Assembly: GCF_902497745.1 (NCBI RefSeq)
Contig: NZ_CABVHJ010000002.1
Location: 372,001 to 436,000, forward strand
Reading direction: 5' to 3'
DNA: 64,000 nt
Source of the DNA: Pseudomonas fluorescens
GTDB taxonomy: Bacteria > Pseudomonadota > Gammaproteobacteria > Pseudomonadales > Pseudomonadaceae
The number at the start of each line of letters is the position of its first letter. The first letter of the stretch is position 1. The notes beneath the pieces were generated by a model. That model did not search any database, was not told where the DNA came from, and worked only from the letters and a program-made list of their open reading frames with translations. Below, one piece after another: positions 35,632 through 43,437 of the stretch. The position numbers were made by a program, and so were the translations under genes.

Positions 35632-36557
35632 CGCTGCGCAGCTATCGAAGCACCGACGCCGGAGCTGTCAGCCGCCTGTTCCGGGAAATCTATGGTGATC
35701 ACTACGTGCAGCCACACGTGTATTTGCCGTTGATGATCAACCAGAACCATGGCGATGGAAGCTGGCATTCACTGGTGGCGCAGTCCGGCAAAAAAATCCT
35801 CGGTCACGCCACGTTATGCAGGAATCCCGGATCGCCCACCGCGGAGCTGGCTTTGAGCGTGGTCCATCCGTCGACCCGCGGGCAGAACATCGCCACGCAG
35901 CTGGGCACTCGGCTATTGATCCATGCCCAGGCGCTGGGATGCCATGGCGTGACGATCAAACAGGTGACGCAGCATCCCTACACACAGCGCATGGCGGACA
36001 GGCTCGGTTTCTGCAGCAGCGGATTGCTGCTCGACTATTGCCCCTCGCCGTTTGGCGAACCGCTGCCGGAGTCCATCGTCATCGGCTACACGCCGATTGA
36101 TGGCTACCGACGACCGCTCCCGGCACTGCCATGGCCGCAAAGCTGTGCCAGTTTCATGGAGCATTTGTGCGGGATATACGGGACACAAGACAAAGAGACG
36201 CCCTGGGTGGGGCCGCAGATCCATGTCGAACCCTGTACCGGGCGCTATGACGTCATGCTGAAAAAACTCGACAGCAGTCTGCTCAAGCAGCTTCAACGAC
36301 TGCCTGCCCACTGGTTGATCTCGATTCGGTTAAGACTTGCAAACGGATTTGCCTGTGCCGTGGAGAGCCTGACGGCGATGGGTTTCACTTTCACCGGGAT
36401 TGCCCCGAATGAGCGCTGCGCGGGTTGGCTGGCGTTGTTTCATCGGGGCTATCGCCCGCGCTCTCTGGAGTTACATTGCCCGCACATGCAGCGTTTGCAT
36501 GATCAAGCGCAGTCGCAAATCGCAGCGCACGCCAAGGAGGCGTCGCCGCTGTCTTGA
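35619..36557 (+). CDS. GNAT acyltransferase with C-terminal extension
   Basis: A 312-residue protein. The N-terminal GNAT domain (about 1-160) has the motif A region HPSTRGQNIATQLGTRL and the later YTQRMADRLGF block. A further 150 residues of unrecognised sequence follow, perhaps a second degenerate GNAT-like half (FACAVESLTAMGFTFTG). GGAG lies upstream. Overlap with the PaaK-like gene shows translational coupling. It may acylate the product of the upstream adenylating enzymes. A hairpin follows. Confidence 0.8.
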   Translation: MDDLTLRSYRSTDAGAVSRLFREIYGDHYVQPHVYLPLMINQNHGDGSWHSLVAQSGKKILGHATLCRNPGSPTAELALSVVHPSTRGQNIATQLGTRLLIHAQALGCHGVTIKQVTQHPYTQRMADRLGFCSSGLLLDYCPSPFGEPLPESIVIGYTPIDGYRRPLPALPWPQSCASFMEHLCGIYGTQDKETPWVGPQIHVEPCTGRYDVMLKKLDSSLLKQLQRLPAHWLISIRLRLANGFACAVESLTAMGFTFTGIAPNERCAGWLALFHRGYRPRSLELHCPHMQRLHDQAQSQIAAHAKEASPLS

Positions 36558-36579
36558 GCAAGGGCCAGCCCATCGGTAT

Positions 36580-36604
36580 CGCCCGTTCGAACCATGAACG
36601 GGCG
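36580..36604. terminator. Hairpin between convergent genes
   Basis: CGCCCGTTC at 36580-36588 pairs with GAACGGGCG at 36596-36604. There is no T-run, so it is a weak or bidirectional terminator for the LuxCE operon and the convergent hypothetical gene. Confidence 0.55.
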
Positions 36605-36617
36605 ACAACTGATCAGC

Positions 36618-37145
36618 TTACGCCTTGGCCTTGACGCCCTGATCGACCGGTTTAGGCGCGTTGCCATCACCATAGTTCTTCAGGTTCTGCAGGACGTAGA
36701 TCGCTTTCTTGAACTCGGGAATCAGGTTTTTGCCGTAGGCATTGCCATTCAGACCATTGTTCTGGATAGCGTCGAGTTGGGTGGCGAAATATTCCAGTGC
36801 GTTGAATTTCGCATCGATGTCTTTGGTCACGCCAAAACGGTCGAACTTGTCCCCGGCGGCTTTCAACGTGAACGAGGTGACCTCGGAGATCAAACCGCGG
36901 CTACGCAGCATTTCGCTCAGATTACCCAATTGTTTTACCGAAACATTCGCCGGATCGAAGCCCTTGATTGCTTTGCGCATACCCTGCTTGTCCATTTCAG
37001 CAGTGTTCAGCGCGTTGGGATCGTTGCCGACCATGTTGAGCATCTGCTGCACTTTGACGCTCTGGCTGACTTGTTTCTTTGCGCCGGTGTCGCGTACCAG
37101 AAGTCCTGCCTTGGCCTGCCAGCCGCCAACGTTACCGATCGTCAT
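36618..37145 (-). CDS. Conserved-looking hypothetical protein
   Basis: A 175-residue soluble protein with no signal peptide, membrane segment or Cys. It opens MTIGNVGGWQAKAGLLV, continues with helical Asn/Lys/Gln-rich sequence (VQQMLNMVGNDPNALNTAEM, LSEMLRSRGLISEV) and ends in a flexible Pro/Lys tail. AGGGAG precedes the ATG at 37145; the upstream extension is not supported. The lack of Cys and the helical, polar make-up would fit an exported substrate, but nothing proves this. Confidence 0.7.
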   Translation of the reverse strand: MTIGNVGGWQAKAGLLVRDTGAKKQVSQSVKVQQMLNMVGNDPNALNTAEMDKQGMRKAIKGFDPANVSVKQLGNLSEMLRSRGLISEVTSFTLKAAGDKFDRFGVTKDIDAKFNALEYFATQLDAIQNNGLNGNAYGKNLIPEFKKAIYVLQNLKNYGDGNAPKPVDQGVKAKA

Positions 37146-37525
37146 GAGAAGACTCCCTGTGAAAAACCATAAAAATTCCGTGAGCGATGCCATCAATGGC
37201 CGCGAGTATCAGCGGGCGAACTGATGGCACCAACCTCTTTCTGCACATTTTTACAATTCTTGTACATTCTCGATACAAAAGCAAAACGCCCCGTAAACCT
37301 TGACCCAGAGCTGTCATGCCAATGCAACGAAAATGACTTTTTCCCGCGATCCAGCACGTTGGCCACAGCAGCTGTATCGAGTCTGATACCGACCAGTCAT
37401 CGGCACGGATGTTTTTTAGGACGCAAGTACCTAAAGGTTCCCGGCACATCGACGATACGCTGTCGATACCCGCACTGTTTTACCCCTGCCCCCTAATAAG
37501 AAGCGCTGCTCAAGGACCGGTCTCC
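37146..37525. other. Intergenic region upstream of chemoreceptor
   Basis: Divergent promoter region, AT-rich in its first half (promoter for the hypothetical gene) with the FliA-type promoter near its end. No gene seen. Confidence 0.6.
37432..37458 (+). promoter_or_regulatory. FliA (sigma-28) promoter of the chemoreceptor gene
   Basis: TAAAGGTT, 11 bases, then GACGATAC. This matches the flagellar consensus TAAAGTTT-N11-GCCGATAA at 7 of 8 and 6 of 8 positions. It lies 68 bp before the ATG, in agreement with co-regulation of chemotaxis receptors with the flagellum. Confidence 0.75.
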
Positions 37526-39517
37526 ATGCCCGCATTCCGTACTATTTCGGCTCGCTACACGCTGTTTCTGGTTCTGTTCATCCTGCTCTTGTCAGTGTTA
37601 ACCGTGGTCGGCATCAGCCAATTGGTCGCCCCCAAACTGCGTCAGACCGAAGAACAGGTGGTCCTCAACCGCATCGCCGAAGTGGCCGAGCAGATTCAGG
37701 GCGAGTTGAACAAAGTGCAGGCGCAACAGCGCAGCATCACCCAGACCATCCCGCTGCTCGACAGCGCCGCCATCGACACGGTGCTGCCAGGCCTGGTCGA
37801 TCAGTACGGCGAGTTGAAGGTGTTCGGTGGCGGGATCTGGCCGCTGCCGGGGCAACGTGAGCCTGGGCGCAACAAATTCAGCACGTTCTGGCACCGCGAT
37901 GCCTCGGGCAAACTGGCGGTGAATACATTCTGGAACAGCGACGCAGCCCCCAACTATTACGACCAGAGCTGGTACAAGGGCGGCATGGCCACACCACGCG
38001 GCCAATGCGCCTGGGCGGCCGCATACAAAGACGACGCCAGCGCCGAGCCGCGCACCAACTGCGCCATGGCCATCCAGAAAAACGGTAATGCCTGGGGCGT
38101 GTCGACCATCGACGTCACCCTCGGCTTCTTCAATGATCTGGTGGCGCGCAAGGAAAAAGACCTCAACGCCGAAATGCTCATCGTTGAAGCCGACGGCAAA
38201 ATCATCAGTAACAGCTCGCGCATCAGTGGCCCGATTGTGCTGAAGAACATCAGCGAACTGGCCGGTAATTCAACCTTTGCCAGCCAGGTCAAAGCCGGGT
38301 TGCAGAATCGTGATCAGGCGCAGCGCATCGAGTTCGACAACAACGGTGAAGCCAGCACCTTCTTCATGCGCCCGATTGAAGGCACGCCGTGGTTCCTCGC
38401 CACCGCCCTGCCAACGAAAATGCTCACCGCCCAACGTGATGACGTCCTCAGCACCCTGAGCCTGTTGCAGATTCCGCTGGTGATCCTGCTGGTGCTGTTG
38501 CAGGTCTATGCGATTCGCCAGTTGGTGCAGCGCATGAAAGCGTTGAAAGCCAACATCGATTTGCTGTCCAGCGGCGATGCCGACCTGACCCGCCGCATCA
38601 CCATTCGCGCCGAAGATGAACTCGGCGCCATCGGTCATTCGGTCAACACGTTCATTGCCTATCTGCAAAACATGATCGGCGAAGTCACCCAGGCCACCGG
38701 CGCCATGGCGTCGAGCCTCGACAACCTGCAACGTACCTCGGCGCACACCAGCCAGATTCTGCTGCGTCACGCCTCGGAAACCGATCAGACCGTTACCGCC
38801 ATCACCGAGATGAGCTCGACGGCAGAAAGCGTGGCGCAGAATGCCGCCGAAACCGCAGCGTTCACCCAGCGCGCCAACGAAAACGCCGACCGTTCCCGCG
38901 TGGTGGTGGGCGAAGCCACCAATAGTGTCGTGGCGCTGATCGATGAAGTGGCCAGCGCTACACACAAAGTTGAAAACATGCAGCAGGACGCCCAGCGCAT
39001 CACCGAGATTCTCGGGGTCATCGGCGCAATTGCCGGGCAGACCAACTTGTTGGCGCTAAACGCGGCCATCGAAGCGGCGCGCGCCGGTGAACAGGGCCGC
39101 GGTTTTGCCGTGGTTGCCGATGAAGTCCGCGCCCTCGCCGCCCGCACGCAGGCCAGCACCTCGGAGATCAACGAGATGTTGACGCGCCTGACTCAAGGCG
39201 TGAGCTCGTCGGTCAGCGCCATGGAAAACACTCAGGCCAGTTGCCAGTCCGCCGCCGATGCCACCGCACGGGTCAACTCGGGTCTGGATGAAATGGCCGG
39301 TTCGGTCAGCCACATCAACAGCCTCAGCACCCAGATCGCCACCGCCGCCGAGCAGCAAAGCGCCGTGACCGAGGAGATCAATCGCAGCATGGTGCAGATC
39401 CGCCACATGGTTGATGAACTGGTGCAGAGCGGCAAAGCCAGCGAACTCAACACCCATCAGTTGCTTGAAGCCAACAGCCGGGTGAGCGCGATCATGGGCC
39501 GTTTCAAGGTCCGCTGA
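37526..39517 (+). CDS. Methyl-accepting chemotaxis protein with dCache-type sensor
   Basis: A 663-residue receptor. TM1 is at about residues 10-33 ([21 protein letters not shown]), then a periplasmic sensor of about 280 residues with dCache-like blocks ([24 protein letters not shown]), TM2 near 315-335 and HAMP. The cytoplasmic signalling helix contains the hairpin tip [20 protein letters not shown]. The ligand cannot be read; relatives of this layout often bind amino acids. AAGGA precedes the ATG and a FliA promoter lies upstream. Confidence 0.9.
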   Translation: MPAFRTISARYTLFLVLFILLLSVLTVVGISQLVAPKLRQTEEQVVLNRIAEVAEQIQGELNKVQAQQRSITQTIPLLDSAAIDTVLPGLVDQYGELKVFGGGIWPLPGQREPGRNKFSTFWHRDASGKLAVNTFWNSDAAPNYYDQSWYKGGMATPRGQCAWAAAYKDDASAEPRTNCAMAIQKNGNAWGVSTIDVTLGFFNDLVARKEKDLNAEMLIVEADGKIISNSSRISGPIVLKNISELAGNSTFASQVKAGLQNRDQAQRIEFDNNGEASTFFMRPIEGTPWFLATALPTKMLTAQRDDVLSTLSLLQIPLVILLVLLQVYAIRQLVQRMKALKANIDLLSSGDADLTRRITIRAEDELGAIGHSVNTFIAYLQNMIGEVTQATGAMASSLDNLQRTSAHTSQILLRHASETDQTVTAITEMSSTAESVAQNAAETAAFTQRANENADRSRVVVGEATNSVVALIDEVASATHKVENMQQDAQRITEILGVIGAIAGQTNLLALNAAIEAARAGEQGRGFAVVADEVRALAARTQASTSEINEMLTRLTQGVSSSVSAMENTQASCQSAADATARVNSGLDEMAGSVSHINSLSTQIATAAEQQSAVTEEINRSMVQIRHMVDELVQSGKASELNTHQLLEANSRVSAIMGRFKVR

Positions 39518-39548
39518 TTCATGCAGGAATTCCTGCCAACCATATAAC

Positions 39549-39645
39549 CCCTGTGGGAGCGAGCTTGCTCGCGAAAGCGCCCTTTCAGTTACTGCATCCA
39601 GTGCCTGACACACTGCCTTCGCGAGCAAGCTCGCTCCCACAGGGT
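39549..39645. repeat. REP doublet (REPIN-like)
   Basis: CCCTGTGGGAGCGAGCTTGC at the left is mirrored by GCAAGCTCGCTCCCACAGGG at the right. Confidence 0.92.
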
Positions 39646-39670
39646 TCGACGGCGTTCACACAATTGCCAC

Positions 39671-39708
39671 CTGACAGATTTTTCATCTCGCGCTCAGCAA
39701 CCTGTCAG
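39671..39708 (+). promoter_or_regulatory. Candidate metal-response operator of DUF411 gene
   Basis: CTGACAG at 39671-39677 and CTGTCAG at 39702-39708 form an inverted repeat separated by 24 bp, with a TTTTTCAT block inside. TGACA-type half-sites are seen in copper-responsive (CopR-like) Pseudomonas promoters, and the downstream gene belongs to a metal-linked family. Assignment is tentative. Confidence 0.4.
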
Positions 39709-39832
39709 CCTTGATCTACGATCATCCTGCCAGCCTGCCTTGCAACAACTGGAAACATTGCGTTGATGCCGAGCAGGAAAAACCGGTCAAAATGCGTTCT
39801 TTTTTGACCGTTACCCGAGCCGAGGATCCGCT

Positions 39833-40279
39833 ATGCGAACCCACCTGCGTCTGGTCGCCCTGAGCGCCCTGTTCATTTCCTCCCTGGCCCAGGCCGCCGA
39901 TCTGATCCCGATCGAAGTGCACCGCGATGCCAACTGCGGCTGCTGCAAAAAATGGATCAGCCATCTCGAAGCCAACGGTTTCAAAGTCGACGATCACGTT
40001 GAAAGCGACATGAGCAGCTTCAAGCAACAACATGGCGTTCCGCCGCGTCTGGCCTCGTGCCACACCGCAATCATCAACGGCAAATTCGTCGAGGGCCATG
40101 TGCCGGCAGAACAAGTGCTGGCCCTGAGCAAGCGTGACGACCTGCTCGGAGTGGCCGCACCGGGCATGCCGATGGGTTCGCCGGGCATGGAAATGGACGG
40201 TATGAGCGATGCCTATCAGGTCATTGGCCTGAAGAAGGATGGTGCTGATGTCGTGGTGGCGGACTACCCGGCCCATTGA
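39833..40279 (+). CDS. DUF411 periplasmic metal-binding protein
   Basis: A 148-residue protein with a signal peptide ending SLAQA near residue 21. The mature part starts with the thioredoxin-like DUF411 pattern HRDANCGCCKKWISHL and includes SCHTAIINGKFVEGHVPA. Met-rich segments follow (GMPMGSPGMEMDGM), suited to copper. DUF411 proteins occur in copper and silver resistance clusters. The stop overlaps the YqaA-like start by four bases. Confidence 0.88.
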   Translation: MRTHLRLVALSALFISSLAQAADLIPIEVHRDANCGCCKKWISHLEANGFKVDDHVESDMSSFKQQHGVPPRLASCHTAIINGKFVEGHVPAEQVLALSKRDDLLGVAAPGMPMGSPGMEMDGMSDAYQVIGLKKDGADVVVADYPAH

Positions 40280-40713
40280 TCGGCGCGGCTTACTTCGGGC
40301 TGTTCCTTGCCGCGTTCGGTGCAGCGACCTTGTTGCCGCTGCAGTCCGAGGCATTGCTGGTCGGGCTGATCGTCAGTGATCGCTACTGGCTGTGGGGATT
40401 GCTGGCCGTCGCGACGCTGGGCAACGTACTCGGCTCGCTGGTCAACTGGTGGCTGGGTTGCCGGCTCGAGCGATTTCAGGATCGGCGCTGGTTTCCGGTC
40501 AGCGCCAGACATATGGCCACCGCGCGCAAGCATTACGAGCGCTATGGCCACTGGTCGTTGTTGCTCAGTTGGTTGCCAATCATCGGCGATCCACTGACGC
40601 TGATTGCCGGTGTCATGCGCGAGCCTCTCGGACGGTTTCTGTTGATCGTCACCCTGGCCAAAGGTGCGCGCTACGGCGTGCTGACCATGCTGACCCTGGG
40701 TTGGTTGGGTTGA
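40276..40713 (+). CDS. YqaA/DedA-like membrane protein
   Basis: A 145-residue membrane protein of the YqaA branch of the DedA/SNARE-associated family. About three hydrophobic segments are seen, plus the family block FGAATLLPLQSEALLVGL, NVLGSLVNWWLG and the re-entrant SWLPIIGDPLTLIAGVMR. The TTG start at 40276 overlaps the DUF411 stop (TTGA), and no later start keeps the first helix. The pair is thus one operon, perhaps for metal stress at the envelope. Confidence 0.82.
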   Translation: MIGAAYFGLFLAAFGAATLLPLQSEALLVGLIVSDRYWLWGLLAVATLGNVLGSLVNWWLGCRLERFQDRRWFPVSARHMATARKHYERYGHWSLLLSWLPIIGDPLTLIAGVMREPLGRFLLIVTLAKGARYGVLTMLTLGWLG

Positions 40714-40800
40714 ACGATCAGGCGCAGGGATTGCCTGTGTTTAACGTCGCCATAATCCAGCCGTTCCAGCATCGACCGATTTCAAACGGAGTTTGACCTT

Positions 40801-41850
40801 ATGTCTGTCACGTTTTCCCGTTGGCTCCCCTCCCTGTTCCTCTGCGCCGCCCTGCCCTTGTCTGCGCAGGCTGCCGCGCCAGCCGAGGCACCGCCTGAAG
40901 GCCCGGCCTATGGCCCGGAGCTGCAAGGCTTCGAATACCCTTACACGCTTAAACACTTTGCCTTTCAGTCTCAGGGCAAATCCCTGCAGATGGGTTACAT
41001 GGACGTCGCCGCTCACGGCAAGGCCAATGGCCGCACCGTGGTGCTGATGCACGGCAAGAATTTTTGCGCAGCCACCTGGGACAGTTCGATCAAGGCCTTG
41101 AGCGAGTCCGGTTACCGGGTGATCGCGCCGGATCAGATCGGCTTCTGCACCTCGAGCAAACCGGACAATTATCAATACAGCTTCCAGCAACTGGCGACCA
41201 ACACCCAACAATTGCTCAAAGCACTGGGCATTCAGAAAGCCACGCTGCTCGGCCACTCCACCGGTGGCATGCTCGCCACCCGCTATGCCTTGTTGTTCCC
41301 GGAACAGGTCGAGCAACTGGCGCTGGTCAACCCGATCGGCCTGGAAGACTGGAAAGCCCTCGGCGTGCCCTATCGCACCGTGGATCAGTGGTATCAACGT
41401 GAGCTGAAAGTCAGCGCCCAGGGCATTCGTGATTACGAACGCACTACCTATTACGACGGCCGCTGGAAACCGGAATTCGACCGTTGGGTGGACATGCTCG
41501 CCGGCCTGAGCAAAGGTCCGGGCAAAACCCAGGTCGCGTGGAACTCGGCGCTGATCTACGACATGATTTTCACCCAGCCGGTGTACTACGAGTTCAAGGA
41601 CCTGAAGATGCCGACCCTGCTGCTGATCGGCACCTCCGACACCACCGCCATCGGCAAGGACCTCGCGCCGCCTGAGGTGAAAGCGAAAATCGGCCATTAC
41701 GACGTGCTCGGTAAACAAGTGGCCAAGCTGATTCCGCAGTCGACGCTGGTGGAGTTTCCCGGCATGGGCCACGCGCCGCAAATGGAAGAACCAGCGCAGT
41801 TCCACAAGGCCCTGCTCGGCTGGCTGAATACATCCAATCCCGTTCGTTGA
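40801..41850 (+). CDS. Exported alpha/beta hydrolase
   Basis: A 349-residue hydrolase with a signal peptide ending AQAA near residue 25. The nucleophile is S153 in LLGHSTGGML, the oxyanion loop is VLMHGKNFCA, the acid is probably Asp in IGTSDTTAIG, and the His is in FPGMGHAPQME near the C-terminus. The substrate is unknown. It starts a two-gene unit with the D-2-hydroxyacid dehydrogenase 13 bp downstream. Confidence 0.88.
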   Translation: MSVTFSRWLPSLFLCAALPLSAQAAAPAEAPPEGPAYGPELQGFEYPYTLKHFAFQSQGKSLQMGYMDVAAHGKANGRTVVLMHGKNFCAATWDSSIKALSESGYRVIAPDQIGFCTSSKPDNYQYSFQQLATNTQQLLKALGIQKATLLGHSTGGMLATRYALLFPEQVEQLALVNPIGLEDWKALGVPYRTVDQWYQRELKVSAQGIRDYERTTYYDGRWKPEFDRWVDMLAGLSKGPGKTQVAWNSALIYDMIFTQPVYYEFKDLKMPTLLLIGTSDTTAIGKDLAPPEVKAKIGHYDVLGKQVAKLIPQSTLVEFPGMGHAPQMEEPAQFHKALLGWLNTSNPVR

Positions 41851-41863
41851 TGAGGTAAGGCTG

Positions 41864-42817
41864 ATGGCGGTGCAGATTGCAGTAATCGATGACTGGCAGG
41901 ACGTGGCCCGCGATGTGGTCGACTGGTCAGTGCTCGATAGCCTTGGTGAAGTGACGTTCGAGCATGATTACCCGGCCGACAACGCGACACTGGCCGAACG
42001 GCTGGGCCGCTATCAGGTGATTTGCGTGATGCGCGAACGCACGCGGTTCGACGAAGACCTGCTCAAGCGCCTGCCCAACCTTCAACTGCTGGTCACTGGG
42101 GGCATGCGCAACGCGGCGTTGGACATGCAGGCCGCAGCAAAGCTCGGCATCAAAGTCTGCGGCACCGACAGCTACAAGCATGCCGCGCCGGAGTTGACCT
42201 GGGCACTGATCATGGCAGCCACGCGTAATCTGGTGAATGAGGCTAATTCCTTGCGCGCCGGCCATTGGCAGCAAGGGCTTGGCGGCGACCTGCACGGCAA
42301 GACCCTCGGGATTCTCGGCTTGGGCAGCATTGGCCAGCGCGTCGCGCAGTTCGGTCAAGTGTTCGGCATGCGGGTGATTGCCTGGAGCGAAAACCTCACG
42401 GCCGAACGCGCAGAACAGGCCGGCGTGACGTACGTCAGCAAGCAGGCACTGTTCGAGCAGGCTGACGTACTGTCGGTGCATCTGGTGCTCAGCGAGCGCA
42501 GTCGCGGTCTGGTCGATGCGCAGGCGCTGGGCTGGATGAAGCCGACGGCCCTGCTGGTCAACACCGCACGCGGGCCGATTGTCGATGAAGCGGCGCTGAT
42601 CAAGGCCCTGCAGAAACAGCAGATCGCCGGGGCCGCACTGGATGTGTTCGAACACGAGCCGCTACCGGCCATGCACGCGTTTCGCACACTCGACAATGTC
42701 TTGGCGACCCCGCATGTGGGCTATGTCAGTCGACAGAACTATGAGCAGTTCTTTTCGCAGATGATCGAGGATATTCAGGGATGGGCGGCTGGGGAACCGG
42801 TTCGCCTGTTGAACTGA
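41864..42817 (+). CDS. D-2-hydroxyacid dehydrogenase family protein
   Basis: A 317-residue NAD(P)-dependent dehydrogenase. The Rossmann motif GLGSIGQR is near residues 153-160. Catalytic Arg (NTARGPIVDE), Glu (DVFEHEPLP) and His (TPHVGYVSR) are all present. It reduces a 2-keto acid or oxidises the D-2-hydroxy acid; the substrate is unknown. GAGGTAAGGCTG precedes the ATG. Confidence 0.9.
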   Translation: MAVQIAVIDDWQDVARDVVDWSVLDSLGEVTFEHDYPADNATLAERLGRYQVICVMRERTRFDEDLLKRLPNLQLLVTGGMRNAALDMQAAAKLGIKVCGTDSYKHAAPELTWALIMAATRNLVNEANSLRAGHWQQGLGGDLHGKTLGILGLGSIGQRVAQFGQVFGMRVIAWSENLTAERAEQAGVTYVSKQALFEQADVLSVHLVLSERSRGLVDAQALGWMKPTALLVNTARGPIVDEAALIKALQKQQIAGAALDVFEHEPLPAMHAFRTLDNVLATPHVGYVSRQNYEQFFSQMIEDIQGWAAGEPVRLLN

Positions 42818-42850
42818 GAACTCCCATCATTGCGCTGGTGTAGCGACCAT

Positions 42851-42951
42851 CGCCTTCGCGAGCAAGCTCGCTCCCACATTGGATCCGGGCCAGGAACAGA
42901 TTTTCCGTCCACTGAAGATCCCCTGTGGGAGCGAGCTTGCTCGCGAAGGGG
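42851..42951. repeat. REP pair in reversed arrangement
   Basis: Here CGCCTTCGCGAGCAAGCTCG comes first and GGGAGCGAGCTTGCTCGCGA second. This is opposite to the six other doublets in the window, so the two arms point the other way. Confidence 0.88.
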
Positions 42952-43173
42952 CACTCACTGTCCACTCATCAACAAACTGCCCGCACCACAACAGTGCGCC
43001 CGCGCTGCCCGCTAGCACAAAATTGTGACCAACCAGTCACCGTTTTGGCCCTCCCTCGCAGAAAAACCTGCACTTCGTCGGTGCGTTTCCCTCTCAAAAG
43101 CACGGTTTGCACCGACCGCCAACCGATTGTCGAACAATTTACCCATTTGCTCTGGCCCGCTCTAGGATCTGGC

Positions 43174-43180
43174 CTAGACT
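43174..43180 (+). promoter_or_regulatory. Candidate RpoS-type -10 element for glgA
   Basis: CTAGACT followed by AATTTT matches the RpoS extended -10 CTATACT at 6 of 7 bases. It would give a leader of about 250 bases. The homologous P. aeruginosa glucan/trehalose region is strongly RpoS-dependent. Confidence 0.35.
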
Positions 43181-43437
43181 AATTTTCGCGGGGTAAAACC
43201 GACCGGTCACATTGCGGAAAAAAAGTCGAAACTTTTGCGCGCAGCGGCGGGTCATCTGAAAGGCAGGGCCAAAGCGACTGGTGCAATCCTTGCAACGGCC
43301 CGTTCACCCATTCTGCTTGCGCGTGTTGGGTAGCGTTTGCTCACCGATGCGTGGCGCGTTTGCGCCCGGCCACAGGACTTGGCCATGGACATCGCTTGTT
43401 CAAGACAAGAATCAGATCAACGATACGGGAGATTCAT

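Larger units (their letters stand above)
39518..39832. other. Intergenic region with REP doublet, inverted repeat and leader hairpin
   Basis: Holds the REP doublet, the CTGACAG inverted repeat and a stem CGGTCAAAA (39784-39792) pairing with TTTTGACCG (39802-39810) just before the DUF411 start. No gene seen. Confidence 0.6.
42818..43437. other. 620-bp upstream region of the glgA operon
   Basis: Carries the REP pair and a long leader with a candidate RpoS-type -10 at 43174-43180. No coding region is supported; the open frame leading into glgA is unlikely to be translated. Confidence 0.6.

Noticed and set aside
43210..43260. AlgU-type promoter before glgA
   Set aside because: An AAACTT and a TCTGA are present, but about 20 bp apart rather than 16-17, and the -35 is imperfect.
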